64,000 nucleotides of DNA from Paenibacillus helianthi (GTDB lineage: Bacteria > Bacillota > Bacilli > Paenibacillales > Paenibacillaceae), in the NCBI RefSeq assembly GCF_001909055.1, contig NZ_LVWI01000002.1, forward strand, positions 124,001-188,000, read 5' to 3'. The notes beneath the pieces were generated by a model. That model was not told where the DNA came from, ran no database searches, and saw only the letters and a program-made list of their open reading frames with translations. Positions 1-8,192 of this stretch are shown here, piece by piece. The position numbers were made by a program, and so were the translations under genes. Numbering within the stretch: the first letter of the stretch is position 1; every line of letters starts with the position of its first letter.

Positions 1-1
1 T

Positions 2-523
2 TATAAGGTCGAGAACGGCAAACGGGTGGTTCCTGCCGATGTTCAGGACCGGATCAATAATGACAATACAGCATTCACCAAGGAATCAGGCATCGGCTTC
101 TATTGGAATATGATGGTCCACTATGGAGACGGAGCCAAGGATTCGACCGGCAACTATTACACCAAGAACTTCCCTGAACAGCTGGTGCTCGGCTACAGTG
201 ACGTTGAAAAGGAAACCTTAACGGCCTACAAAGCCACCACCTGGAAGGATCTCTTCCCGAAAGAAGAAGAATTCAAGGAAAAAGCATATGGAGCCGCATG
301 GAACATCGCCATTCCGGGCGAGGATGAGGTCTCCATTCTGGGCAACAAAATGAGAGACATTACGTGGAAGCGCATCCCTCAGGCCATTCTTGCCAAACCG
401 GCTGACTTCGATAAAATCTGGGATGCCTACATGGCAGATCTAGACAAAGCCGGAGTGAAAAAAATGGAACAGGGCTATACCAAATTTGTGCAGGACCGTG
501 TTGCATTGTGGAGCGGTAAATAA
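2..523 (+). CDS. Sugar ABC transporter substrate-binding protein, LplA-like (C-terminal part)
   Basis: The reading frame is already open at base 2 and runs to a TAA at 521-523, so only the last ~173 residues of a larger protein are present. The visible part has the look of the C-terminal lobe of large (about 500-600 aa) Paenibacillus extracellular solute-binding proteins of the LplA type: repeated acidic/aromatic helices and the ending segment with EQGYTKF and QDRVALWSGK. Family knowledge: such lipoproteins deliver oligosaccharides to LplB/LplC-type permeases. The permeases should lie to the left of the window. A strong hairpin follows at 588-625. The substrate cannot be told from this fragment. 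Confidence 0.75.
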   Translation, partial: YKVENGKRVVPADVQDRINNDNTAFTKESGIGFYWNMMVHYGDGAKDSTGNYYTKNFPEQLVLGYSDVEKETLTAYKATTWKDLFPKEEEFKEKAYGAAWNIAIPGEDEVSILGNKMRDITWKRIPQAILAKPADFDKIWDAYMADLDKAGVKKMEQGYTKFVQDRVALWSGK

Positions 524-587
524 GAGCAGAGTACACCAGCAAAGGGCGGCGTCCATCGCTTTAAGCCCATCCTGCTCAAAATAACAT

Positions 588-625
588 GGGGTGCCCCAAA
601 GTCATTTCATGCTTTGGGGCACCCC
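588..625. terminator. Bidirectional intrinsic terminator
   Basis: A perfect 14-bp stem, GGGGTGCCCCAAAG (588-601) pairing with CTTTGGGGCACCCC (612-625), has a 10-nt loop. It lies between two convergent genes, the binding-protein end at 523 and the YfcC-type gene end at 642. The T-tracts are modest on both sides, so efficiency is uncertain. Confidence 0.8.
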
Positions 626-641
626 TGCTTCATATTATTCA

Positions 642-2072
642 CTACATGCCCACAGCTGAGGAAATTGCAGCAAAAACCGCCGCCACCAGCCAGAGAATCG
701 GAAACAGCTTGAGAATCACCTTCAGCCATTGTCCAAAATTGATACGACCGATGGCCAGACCTGCCAGCAATACCCCGCCCGTTGGAGAGATCAGATTCGT
801 CAATCCGTTTCCGAACTGATATGCGGTTACTACCGCTTCGCGGTTAACGCCTACAAGATCGCCTAAAGGTGCAAGCACAGGCATCGTTAAAGCTGCTTCC
901 CCCGATGAAGAAGGGACCAGGAACGTTATAATATTATGAACAATCAGCATGATGGTGGTGAATAGGTAATTCGGCAACCCCTCAAGCATGGTTGCAAGCC
1001 CGTTTAGAATAGTATCGATAATCATCCCGTTCTCTGCAACGACGAGAATTCCCCGGGCCAGGCCAATGATTACAGCAGCGTAGATAAATTCTCCACAGCC
1101 TTTGACAAAATTCTCGGCGATTTCCTTCTGGTTCATCCGGGTGACAATACCCGAAAAAATGCCAAGTGCAAAGAAAAGTGCGCCAATCTCAGTCATATAC
1201 CAGCCTTTGTTCAATATCCCCCATACAATAAGCCCCAGGGTGACGATAAAGCCCCCAATAATGAGTTTATCCCGGTTCGAGAAACTAACGACTATCCCAT
1301 CGGTATCCTTGATAAAATGCTGACGGTTAAGAATATCGTTCTGGAAGACTACCGATCTCTCCGGGTTCTTCTTCACCCGATGTGCATACCACATGGTAAA
1401 ACCGATTGAGATCGCCGTAAAAACAACCCATTCAATAAATCTCAGCCATAACTGCGGATTACCCTGCACGCCTGCTACACCTTGTGCAATCAATACAGAG
1501 AACGGATTGACGGTTGATCCGACATAGCCGATCTGTGTTCCGAGGAAAAGGATGAGGATCGCCGTCATGGAGTCAAAGCCCAGGGCAAACATCAGCGGGA
1601 TAAAAATAGCGTACAGCGGAATGATCTCTTCACTCATCCCAAAGGTGGAACCCCCCAGGCTGAAAATCACCATGGCGATCGGAATCAACAATATTCCTTT
1701 AGTTTTGAGCCTGCCGGCTAAAGCCATGAGCGCTCGGTCAATCGCCCCAGTCTGCAGAATGATTCCAAAGGCTCCGCCTACGATCAGGACGAAGGCAACA
1801 ACATCGGCAGCATTGATAATGCCTTCCATCGGCGCACTGGCAATTTGGGCAAATCCTTGCCTCAAATCCCCTTGCTCACTGATTTTGGGAACGGTATGAT
1901 AGGTTCCCGGGATAATGGCTGTCCGGGAAGACCCGTCCACCATAACCTCCTGCCGGTCGAATTGGCCGCTCGGGACAATCCAGGTTAAACCGGCAATTGC
2001 CACTATAATCAGAAAAATCAATGTATAACTATGAGGAAGGGACCATTTAAATTTACGTTTAGCCGTTTCCAT
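642..2072 (-). CDS. YfcC/DcuC-family integral membrane transporter
   Basis: A 476-aa, very hydrophobic protein with about a dozen membrane segments beginning near residue 12. It carries the small-residue motifs GGSTFGMSEE and YVGSTVNPFS typical of the YfcC branch of the C4-dicarboxylate/AbgT-like carriers (DcuC Pfam family). Members are secondary transporters of carboxylates, amino acids or peptides; most substrates are unknown. It starts 2 bases after the stop of the amidohydrolase gene (2075), so the two are translationally coupled and probably handle the same compound. It is the last gene before the terminator at 588-625. The location behind frlR and FrlR-type operators suggests a fructosamine, or an amide-linked derivative of one, as substrate; that is inference. 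Confidence 0.8.
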   Translation of the reverse strand: METAKRKFKWSLPHSYTLIFLIIVAIAGLTWIVPSGQFDRQEVMVDGSSRTAIIPGTYHTVPKISEQGDLRQGFAQIASAPMEGIINAADVVAFVLIVGGAFGIILQTGAIDRALMALAGRLKTKGILLIPIAMVIFSLGGSTFGMSEEIIPLYAIFIPLMFALGFDSMTAILILFLGTQIGYVGSTVNPFSVLIAQGVAGVQGNPQLWLRFIEWVVFTAISIGFTMWYAHRVKKNPERSVVFQNDILNRQHFIKDTDGIVVSFSNRDKLIIGGFIVTLGLIVWGILNKGWYMTEIGALFFALGIFSGIVTRMNQKEIAENFVKGCGEFIYAAVIIGLARGILVVAENGMIIDTILNGLATMLEGLPNYLFTTIMLIVHNIITFLVPSSSGEAALTMPVLAPLGDLVGVNREAVVTAYQFGNGLTNLISPTGGVLLAGLAIGRINFGQWLKVILKLFPILWLVAAVFAAISSAVGM

Positions 2073-2074
2073 TT

Positions 2075-3658
2075 CTATCCCTCGTTCCTGGAAGCATCAT
2101 AGGTGATTCTACCCGCGCTAATTGTCAAAATCACATGTGTGTCTCTAATCCCGGTTGCTGTTGTATCCAGTAGATTACGGTCAAATACTGCTATATCAGC
2201 TGCTTTTCCGACTTCCAGAGTTCCTGTACACTCTTCCATGCCGCAATGTCTGGCACCGTTAACAGTCCAGGCCTTCAAGACTTCAGATGCCGGCATTCCC
2301 TGCCCGGGATTCCACCCTCCTGGCGGCGATCCATCAGGAAACAACCGATAAGAAGCCGCATATAGCGAATCAGGAACACTAGTAAGGAAAAGTGGTAAAT
2401 CCGTACCAATCGTAATCGGAACATTGGCTTCAAGCATGGACATATAATTATAAAACCGGCTTTCATTTTCTTTTCCGGCTACGGCCGCCATGTAAGCATC
2501 CTCGTAGGAAGGATTTAAGAGCAGGATCTGAGCATATACCTCGGCAAATATCCCATTCTCCCCCATTCGCTTAATATCATCAGGATGAGGATATTCCAAA
2601 TCGCTGATTGAATGTCTTATCCGCTGCTCTCCCCGCTTGCGGTTACAGCCTTCGATCAGGTCTACTGCCTTGCGGATCGCTGCATCCCCTTCAGCCGTAA
2701 GACAGCATTTTATTCCATGACTGTCCGCTGCTTGAACAGCCGCTTCAATGGCTTCGTAGTCAACGGGCCGCAAGGTTGTGACACCTGGCATATCAGCATA
2801 AGGCTCCAGCATATCTCCCGTGTGATCGGCTACTACACCATCCATCATCAGCTTATATCCCTGAAAACGAAGAAACTCCCCTTGATACCGCTCTTTGTAC
2901 TGCAACCCTGCAGGAATATCAATCGGCTGCAATACAGGTTCAAGCGCAAAATGAACCCGCAGCGGCAGCTCCCCTGCTGCTTCCAGCTCTTCAAGGACCG
3001 GCAGCAAACCGCTGTGCCTGTCAAAGCCTATATCTTTTATAGAAGTGACGCCCCGCTTGGCAAGCATCCGGGCGAAGTCCAAAAACTCTTGTCTGACTAA
3101 TGCCCTGTCCTGCATCATGTCATTCAGCAGACGGGCACGTGATTCTGCACTGCATTGATCCGGCGCAAACTGATATTTCTGCTGGGCGGTTTTATTCATC
3201 CAACAATAACTTTTTGTCCGGTTAATGGCGATTACAACCCTTTCAGGAAAGGCTTCGTCCAATAAGCTTTGCTCCGGAGACTGTCCCCAATCCTCTCCGC
3301 TCCATCCGTAAGCGTATACATTTTGACCTGAAGGACTTTTTTCTGCTTCTTGCTTAAGCAGTTGCAAGGCTTCGTCAACCGTAGCCGCATTTGTCAGATC
3401 GACACCACGGTGCATAGACATGTAACCGGTAAAAAACACATGGTTATCATGCACGCCAGGCATAATGAAAGCATCCTTCAGATGGTGAACAAATGTTGCA
3501 GGCCCAATCCAGTTTTCTGCTTCTTCCGGATGGCCAACCGCTACGATACAGTCACCTTTCAGGGCAATAAATGCCGGTGAAGCGCTATTCTCTTTTCCTG
3601 TAAATACTGCATTAGACAACAGGACTCTATCTGCTAAACCATGTGCAGCTGCATCCAT
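2075..3658 (-). CDS. Amidohydrolase family 3 protein (YtcJ-like)
   Basis: A 527-aa protein matching the YtcJ-like amidohydrolase family (Amidohydro_3): N-terminal beta-sandwich, the metal-site region FIMPGVHDNHVFFTG around residues 63-77, a TIM-barrel body with ADHTGDM, and the IGTDLPLF motif near the C-terminus, where the conserved Asp contributes to the metal centre. There is no signal peptide, so it should be cytoplasmic and hydrolyse an amide or similar bond. It lies 90 bp downstream of frlR with a TATAACGTTATA operator in that gap, and is coupled to the YfcC-type transporter. A natural guess is that it frees the fructosylated amino acid from an acylated or peptide form; the substrate is not known. 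Confidence 0.8.
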   Translation of the reverse strand: MDAAAHGLADRVLLSNAVFTGKENSASPAFIALKGDCIVAVGHPEEAENWIGPATFVHHLKDAFIMPGVHDNHVFFTGYMSMHRGVDLTNAATVDEALQLLKQEAEKSPSGQNVYAYGWSGEDWGQSPEQSLLDEAFPERVVIAINRTKSYCWMNKTAQQKYQFAPDQCSAESRARLLNDMMQDRALVRQEFLDFARMLAKRGVTSIKDIGFDRHSGLLPVLEELEAAGELPLRVHFALEPVLQPIDIPAGLQYKERYQGEFLRFQGYKLMMDGVVADHTGDMLEPYADMPGVTTLRPVDYEAIEAAVQAADSHGIKCCLTAEGDAAIRKAVDLIEGCNRKRGEQRIRHSISDLEYPHPDDIKRMGENGIFAEVYAQILLLNPSYEDAYMAAVAGKENESRFYNYMSMLEANVPITIGTDLPLFLTSVPDSLYAASYRLFPDGSPPGGWNPGQGMPASEVLKAWTVNGARHCGMEECTGTLEVGKAADIAVFDRNLLDTTATGIRDTHVILTISAGRITYDASRNEG

Positions 3659-3694
3659 GATTTCAACGCCTTTCTGCCGAATAATAATACGACT

Positions 3695-3706
3695 TATAAC
3701 GTTATA
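3695..3706. promoter_or_regulatory. FrlR-type operator (third copy)
   Basis: A perfect 12-bp palindrome TATAACGTTATA, in the gap between frlR and the amidohydrolase gene. It shares the core of the sites at 4481-4494 and 6372-6389. It suggests a separate regulated promoter for the amidohydrolase/transporter pair; I could not find a convincing -35/-10 pair here. Confidence 0.7.
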
Positions 3707-3748
3707 TAGAACCTTCTGCTCCTCACTTACCGCAAGAAGCAGAATGAA

Positions 3749-4462
3749 TTACAATGTGAATTGATAACGGTCGCCGATGATATACTGCTTGCCCACATGA
3801 ACAGGCTGACTGTGCTGATCATAAATAATGGTATTCATATAGAACAATGGCTGGCCAATCGGAATCTCCAGTAATTGAGCCTGCTGCTCATCGGCCAAGG
3901 TAATTTGCAATACCGTCTCTCCCGGCTGGTTGGGATCAATCTGATAACGGTCCCGCAGCAGATTATACACCGAGCCTTCCAGATTTTCTTCCATTAAAAA
4001 TGAGAACCTGTCAAACGGATAATAGTTATTTTCCAGCATTAGCGGTCTTTCACCGGCATATCTTTTGCGTTGAATATAGAGCACCGGCTCACCCTGCTGA
4101 ATTTGCAGCCGCTCCGCGGTTTCTTGGTCGGCCCTAATCTTCTTCCTCTCGGTAATGATGCTGTGCGAAGAGACTCCATTGGCACTGCAGGCTGCCGTGA
4201 AACTGATAATATGCTCAATCTTGCGGCCAATCTTGAGCGCATTGACAAAGGTGCCCTTACCCTGGCGTTTCGTCAAATAGCCTTCACTCACTAATTCCTC
4301 GATAGCTTTCCTTACTGTTATTCGGCTGACATTGTAAGTCGCGCTAAGCTCAATTTCAGTAGGGATTTTATCTCCGGGATTAAAGGTTCCGTTCGCAATG
4401 GCAGATTGGACTGCTTTTTTCAATTGTATATATAGGGGCTCTACCTTTTCTGAATTTAACAT
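3749..4462 (-). CDS. frlR: GntR/HutC-family regulator of fructosamine genes (FrlR-like)
   Basis: A 237-aa regulator. Residues about 8-72 form the GntR winged helix-turn-helix, with the motif NVSRITVRKAIEELVSEGYL and wing KRQGKGTFV. Residues about 90-235 are a UTRA ligand-binding domain of the HutC/FarR type. It sits directly beside frlB and frlD, as FrlR does in Bacillus subtilis, whose known effector class is fructosamine-derived sugar phosphates. Its own upstream region has a sigma-A-like promoter (TTGTGA, 17 bp, TATTCT; 4535-4507) followed by a 14-bp palindrome, so it is probably autoregulated. The name rests on context and domain match; the effector is inferred. Confidence 0.8.
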   Translation of the reverse strand: MLNSEKVEPLYIQLKKAVQSAIANGTFNPGDKIPTEIELSATYNVSRITVRKAIEELVSEGYLTKRQGKGTFVNALKIGRKIEHIISFTAACSANGVSSHSIITERKKIRADQETAERLQIQQGEPVLYIQRKRYAGERPLMLENNYYPFDRFSFLMEENLEGSVYNLLRDRYQIDPNQPGETVLQITLADEQQAQLLEIPIGQPLFYMNTIIYDQHSQPVHVGKQYIIGDRYQFTL

Positions 4463-4480
4463 CCTTTACCCTCACTTGTT

Positions 4481-4494
4481 ATATAACGTTATAT
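4481..4494. promoter_or_regulatory. FrlR-type operator upstream of frlR
   Basis: The perfect 14-bp palindrome ATATAACGTTATAT lies just downstream of a predicted minus-strand promoter (-35 TTGTGA at 4530-4535, -10 TATTCT at 4507-4512, 17-bp spacer) and upstream of the frlR start at 4462. Position just after the predicted start site suggests repression by blocking transcription. Confidence 0.75.
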
Positions 4495-4506
4495 TACTCT
4501 ATGGTT

Positions 4507-4535
4507 AGAATAACAAACGATTCTCTTATTCACAA
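4507..4535 (-). promoter_or_regulatory. Predicted sigma-A promoter of frlR
   Basis: On the minus strand: -35 TTGTGA (4535-4530), 17-bp spacer, -10 TATTCT (4512-4507). The operator palindrome follows about 12 bases downstream. Confidence 0.55.
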
Positions 4536-4559
4536 GCAAAGATCAGAACGCTGCCGTTA

Positions 4560-5372
4560 TTAGTAACGGGCCCCGAATCCAAAGGAACCTTCTACCATAC
4601 AGCTCTTGGCCGCTAATCGGGAGCCCTCCTGCATGGCCGCTTGAATATTCCCATCCTTGATCATACTGATTAAAAAGGCTGTAATATAAGAATCTCCTGC
4701 TCCCATCGTATCCACGGCCTCAATAAGCTCCGGGGTCTGATAATAAAAGGATGCCCCATCATAGGCAATGGATCTGTCGCCGCCGCGTGTTGCCACCAAT
4801 ATCTGGCCGTCTCTTCTGCGTTTGGCTTCAATATAATTCCGCGTCTCTTCGTCTGTCATATGGCTGCAGGAAAAGAAAGCAAAATCCGCATTCCCGATAT
4901 ACCGTTCTACCTGCTCATCCTCAAAGTCATCGGAGAAATCAAAAGAGAGGGGAACCCCCAGTTCATTCAGCTCCGCAAGCAGATGTCCGGTGTGGCTGTA
5001 CAGCCCTGTATGCATAATGTCAAACCCGCAGATATATTCTTTGTCGGCTTCGCTCAGTAGAATAGGATTAAGTCTGGTCACTCCGCCTTCGTTGCTGCCC
5101 AGGAATATCCGTTCCCCATTCTCCAGCGTTACACGTGCACAACCGTTCTCTCCGCTGAAATGCCTGCAATGTGAGATATCGATCGCAAGCTGCTGCAGTG
5201 TATGCTCCACAAGCTGTGCTTCGTCATCATCGCCAAAGACCCCGAGAAAAGCCGCCTCTACACCTTCCCCTTTGGCAAAAACACTGAAATTGAGCGCATT
5301 GCCGCCGGGATACATTGTACGTTGATGAACATACTTGTCTACTACATTATCGCCAATCCCTAAGACTTTCAT
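4560..5372 (-). CDS. frlD: Fructoselysine 6-kinase (PfkB family)
   Basis: A 270-aa PfkB-family sugar kinase. The N-terminal PGGNALNFSVFAKG (about residues 22-35) is the substrate-side PfkB signature, and AVDTMGAGDSYITAFL (about 216-231) is the C-terminal signature with the GAGD anion hole and catalytic Asp. Length and sequence fit FrlD, which phosphorylates fructoselysine and related fructosamines at O6 using ATP. The gene follows frlB after 15 bp and has a good RBS, GGGAGGT, 6 bases before the ATG. A 97-bp gap with promoter and operator separates it from frlR. Confidence 0.88.
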   Translation of the reverse strand: MKVLGIGDNVVDKYVHQRTMYPGGNALNFSVFAKGEGVEAAFLGVFGDDDEAQLVEHTLQQLAIDISHCRHFSGENGCARVTLENGERIFLGSNEGGVTRLNPILLSEADKEYICGFDIMHTGLYSHTGHLLAELNELGVPLSFDFSDDFEDEQVERYIGNADFAFFSCSHMTDEETRNYIEAKRRRDGQILVATRGGDRSIAYDGASFYYQTPELIEAVDTMGAGDSYITAFLISMIKDGNIQAAMQEGSRLAAKSCMVEGSFGFGARY

Positions 5373-5387
5373 GGTTGTACCTCCCGT

Positions 5388-6356
5388 TTAGTAGGCTACT
5401 TTTCCCATATAGCGTCGGGTTTCCAGCGGATGATTTCTCACATCGGCAAGAGCCTCGCGATAGACACAAATAATACTGTAGAATAATACCGGATTAAAGA
5501 ATTCTACAACTTCATCAGCAATCGTACCAATTCCAAGCTCTTTGGCATCAATCACTTCGACTTTCGCCGCATACTGGTTCAGGAATGTCCGGGCTCGTTC
5601 ATCCAGCTCACGGGTGCGGCCCTCATTGATCATCAGGATAAAAGGTGTTTCTTTATCCGTCACTTCAAAAGGACCATGGAAGAATTCACCGGAGTGAATA
5701 GCAGCAGCATGAACCCACTGCATCTCCATCAAAGAGCAGATGGCAAAGCCATAAGCATGTCCGTACGAAGCTCCACTCGTCAAGATATAGTAAAGCTCCT
5801 CATTGCGGTACTTATCGGCAAAAACACGGGCACGTGGAGCAACCTGCTTTTTCCCCTGGTTAATGATGCCGTTGATTGTTTCCAGGCCTTTTTGAAAAGC
5901 CTCAACATGCGCATAGCCCTCGACCACATGCAGCAATTGAGCGGCGAGATCCAAAATGATTGCCATCGGATTGTTGATGACGTTGCTGTCATCTCCCCAT
6001 TCATACAGGAAGGAATAATCGGAGTAATTCAGCAACGCGGCTTCCTTGTTGTGGGTTAAGCCAATGGTGTGGGAGCCATGCTCTTTGGCCGATTGCGCCG
6101 CAGCTACCGATTCCGGCGTATTTCCGCCATGAGAACAAACGATGACTACGGATTGCGCACCCAGACGTTTAGGCAACGCATGAACAAACTCATTCGCCGT
6201 GTATAGTCCTGCTACCAGCTTTTTTGCTTCACTATCAAGAAAATACTTGGCTGGGTACATATCAACCAGTGAACCCCCGCAAGCTACAAAATAGATCTCT
6301 GAAATTCCTTCAGCCACTTTTTCACGGATACTTTGAACAACTTGATTTACGTTCAT
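5388..6356 (-). CDS. frlB: Fructoselysine-6-phosphate deglycase (SIS domain)
   Basis: A 322-aa double-SIS-domain protein, close to the usual length of FrlB (about 330 aa). IYFVACGGSLVDMYPAKYF and VIVCSHGGNTPESVAAAQ in the first half and SGEFFHGPFEV in the second form the sugar-phosphate site typical of the GlmS-like isomerase/deglycase fold. The enzyme cleaves fructoselysine 6-phosphate to lysine and glucose 6-phosphate. It is first in the minus-strand fructosamine run, behind a near-consensus promoter with operator and cre overlap (6372-6436). Some SIS deglycases act on glucoselysine phosphate or other amino acids, so the exact amine partner is open. Confidence 0.88.
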   Translation of the reverse strand: MNVNQVVQSIREKVAEGISEIYFVACGGSLVDMYPAKYFLDSEAKKLVAGLYTANEFVHALPKRLGAQSVVIVCSHGGNTPESVAAAQSAKEHGSHTIGLTHNKEAALLNYSDYSFLYEWGDDSNVINNPMAIILDLAAQLLHVVEGYAHVEAFQKGLETINGIINQGKKQVAPRARVFADKYRNEELYYILTSGASYGHAYGFAICSLMEMQWVHAAAIHSGEFFHGPFEVTDKETPFILMINEGRTRELDERARTFLNQYAAKVEVIDAKELGIGTIADEVVEFFNPVLFYSIICVYREALADVRNHPLETRRYMGKVAY

Positions 6357-6371
6357 TTAACTCTCTCCTTT

Positions 6372-6389
6372 TTATATAACGTTATATAA
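6372..6389. promoter_or_regulatory. FrlR-type operator upstream of frlB
   Basis: The 18-bp perfect palindrome TTATATAACGTTATATAA is the longest of three copies. A second half-site-like TATAACGTAT (6385-6394) overlaps it. It lies between the predicted start of transcription (about 6400) and the frlB RBS. Confidence 0.8.
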
Positions 6390-6407
6390 CGTATTGTTTA
6401 CGAGATA

Positions 6408-6436
6408 AATATAACCGCTTTCAAAAATGCTGTCAA
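6408..6436 (-). promoter_or_regulatory. Predicted sigma-A promoter of frlB, with overlapping cre-like site
   Basis: Minus strand: -35 TTGACA (6436-6431), 17-bp spacer, -10 TATATT (6413-6408). The sequence TGAAAGCGGTTATA (6423-6410) overlaps the spacer and -10 and matches the strict CcpA cre consensus except for one position. This predicts glucose repression in addition to FrlR control. Confidence 0.7.
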
Positions 6437-6440
6437 GTCT

Positions 6441-6641
6441 TTATTCCCCTGGAATATCCGAGAAGCTGACCCCCGCATAATTGTCTTTGCCGTAATCCAG
6501 CCAACGGATATCAGTGTGCTCCGGCATAAAGACCGATCCGTCAAAGGAACCGATGAAATACTGCGTCCGTGATCCGTGATTCAATTGGTCATTGTCGCCA
6601 ATGCTGACCAGGAGCACAAGCAATTGCGGCCTTGCCAACAC
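6441..6641 (-). pseudogene. Fragment of a GH32 fructan/sucrose hydrolase
   Basis: About 60 residues in one frame read VLLVSIGDN, SRTQYFIGSFDG and DIRWLDYGKDNYAGVSFSDI, which is the middle of the catalytic five-bladed propeller of GH32 enzymes (levanase/sucrose hydrolase), including the WxDxGKDxYAG region. A complete enzyme needs about 480 residues; neither the N-terminal NDPNG site nor the C-terminal sandwich is present. No start codon or RBS fits. It is a decayed remnant between frlB and uxaC. Confidence 0.65.
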
Positions 6642-6703
6642 TACAGGAAGTCCGAGATTTTGTTGTTCACGCCGCTACACGGAATCGAAGCGTAGGAACA
6701 AGA

Positions 6704-6743
6704 TAAGGGGCTGGCGGTCTTTGGAAAGACTGCCAGCCCCTTA
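6704..6743 (-). terminator. Intrinsic terminator of the uxuA-uxaC operon
   Basis: A 19-bp stem (TAAGGGGCTGGCGGTCTTT with AAAGACTGCCAGCCCCTTA, one G-U pair) with a 2-base loop lies 18 bases past the uxaC stop. The minus strand continues with a T-rich stretch. Confidence 0.8.
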
Positions 6744-6761
6744 GTAATGATGAAATTTATG

Positions 6762-8174
6762 TTACTTGGCCAGAGGAAACCCGAAATACCGCTCGGCGTT
6801 ATTATAGCAAATGTCCTGAATGATACCTCCGAGGAATACCAGATCCCTTGGGGCTTCCCCGCTCTTGACCCAGCCCCCGACCAGATTGCAGAGAATCCGC
6901 CGGAAATACTCATGCCGCGTATAGGACAGGAAGGACCTGGAATCCGTAAGCATCCCTACAAAACAGCTCAGTAGACCCAGATTCGACAACGATGTCAATT
7001 GCTTAAGCATGCCGTCCTTTTGGTCGTTATACCACCAGCCCGAGCCGAATTGGATCTTCCCCTTGATTCCGTCCCCCTGAAAAGAACCCGCCATAGCAGC
7101 CAGCACATCATTCTGTACCGCATTCAGATTGTATAGAATCGTCCGCGGAAGCTCTCCGGTCCGTTCCAGTCCGTCGAGCAGCTTGTACAAGCTGTCCGCG
7201 TAGCTGCCATCCCCGATGGTATCGAAGCCCGTGTCCGGCCCCAGCTCTCGAAACCTGCGCGAATTCGGGTTGCGGATCGCTCCGATATGCAGCTGCATCG
7301 CCCATCCGCAGGCAGCGTATTTGCGCCCCATTGCCAGGAACAAAGCTGTTGCATACTGATCCGACTCCAGGTGGCTTAAGGCTCCTCCGCTCAGGCGTTT
7401 ACTGAAGATGGCTTCCAGAACGGATGGCGCTGCCTCCGCAAAGGGAAGATGCGAGAATCCATGGTCGGAGACCTTGCAGCCCTGCTTGTCGAAGTATTCA
7501 ATCCTCTCCAGCAAAGCGCGTTCCATAAGTGCATAAGAAGTGATAGCATAGCCTACAGCTTGCTCCAGACTGCGCACATAATCCGGAAAAGCATCCGAAT
7601 CTATCTGCAGCGCTTTATCCGGCCTGAAGGTCGGTGTGACTCCGGTCTGGAATTCCTTTTGTCCGGCGATTTGCCCATGGTAGTGCAGATCGTCAGCCGG
7701 ATCATCCGTTGTACAGATCCATTTCACACGGGAACGGGTAATCAGCCCTTGCGCCGTGAAGCCGTCCTGGGCAATCAAGTGATTGCAGTGGTCATAAATC
7801 CGCCGCCAATTCTGCGGATTCAGCTGCTCCTCCACGCCAAAGTAAGCTTTCAGCTCCAGCGCCGACCAGTGATACAACGGGTTGCCTACGGTATAAGGCA
7901 GCACCTCGCTCCACTTGGCAAACTTCTCTTCTTCTGAAGCATTGCCTGTAATATATTTCTCTTCAACTCCGAACGTTCTGAGCGCCCGCCATTTGTAATG
8001 ATCTCCGCCCAGCCATACTTCAGTTATACTGCCAAACCGCTTATTCTCAGCGATTGCCCCCGGGTCGAGGTGGCAATGATAATCGATAATGGGCAAAGCT
8101 TCGGCATACTCATGGTAGAGTACCCGGGCTTCTTCTGACTGCAGCAGAAAATCCTCATGAATAAAAGCCTTCAT
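6762..8174 (-). CDS. uxaC: Uronate isomerase
   Basis: A 470-aa protein, the normal length for UxaC. The DYHCHLDP motif (His33 and His35) is the first metal-binding element of this amidohydrolase-superfamily isomerase; LHIGAIRNPNSR and FVGMLTDSRSFLSYTRHEYFRR are further UxaC hallmarks. It interconverts D-glucuronate with D-fructuronate and D-galacturonate with D-tagaturonate in the cytoplasm. It is the third gene of a minus-strand operon after uxuA and the reductase, 18 bp behind the latter, and is followed by a terminator. Near xylanase genes it would process glucuronic acid from glucuronoxylan, though no alpha-glucuronidase is visible in the window. Confidence 0.93.
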   Translation of the reverse strand: MKAFIHEDFLLQSEEARVLYHEYAEALPIIDYHCHLDPGAIAENKRFGSITEVWLGGDHYKWRALRTFGVEEKYITGNASEEEKFAKWSEVLPYTVGNPLYHWSALELKAYFGVEEQLNPQNWRRIYDHCNHLIAQDGFTAQGLITRSRVKWICTTDDPADDLHYHGQIAGQKEFQTGVTPTFRPDKALQIDSDAFPDYVRSLEQAVGYAITSYALMERALLERIEYFDKQGCKVSDHGFSHLPFAEAAPSVLEAIFSKRLSGGALSHLESDQYATALFLAMGRKYAACGWAMQLHIGAIRNPNSRRFRELGPDTGFDTIGDGSYADSLYKLLDGLERTGELPRTILYNLNAVQNDVLAAMAGSFQGDGIKGKIQFGSGWWYNDQKDGMLKQLTSLSNLGLLSCFVGMLTDSRSFLSYTRHEYFRRILCNLVGGWVKSGEAPRDLVFLGGIIQDICYNNAERYFGFPLAK

Positions 8175-8192
8175 CGTCAGGCTCCCCTCCCC

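Noticed and set aside
2612-3100. A plus-strand frame opposite the amidohydrolase gene
   Set aside because: The amidohydrolase has clear family motifs on the other strand; this frame has none.
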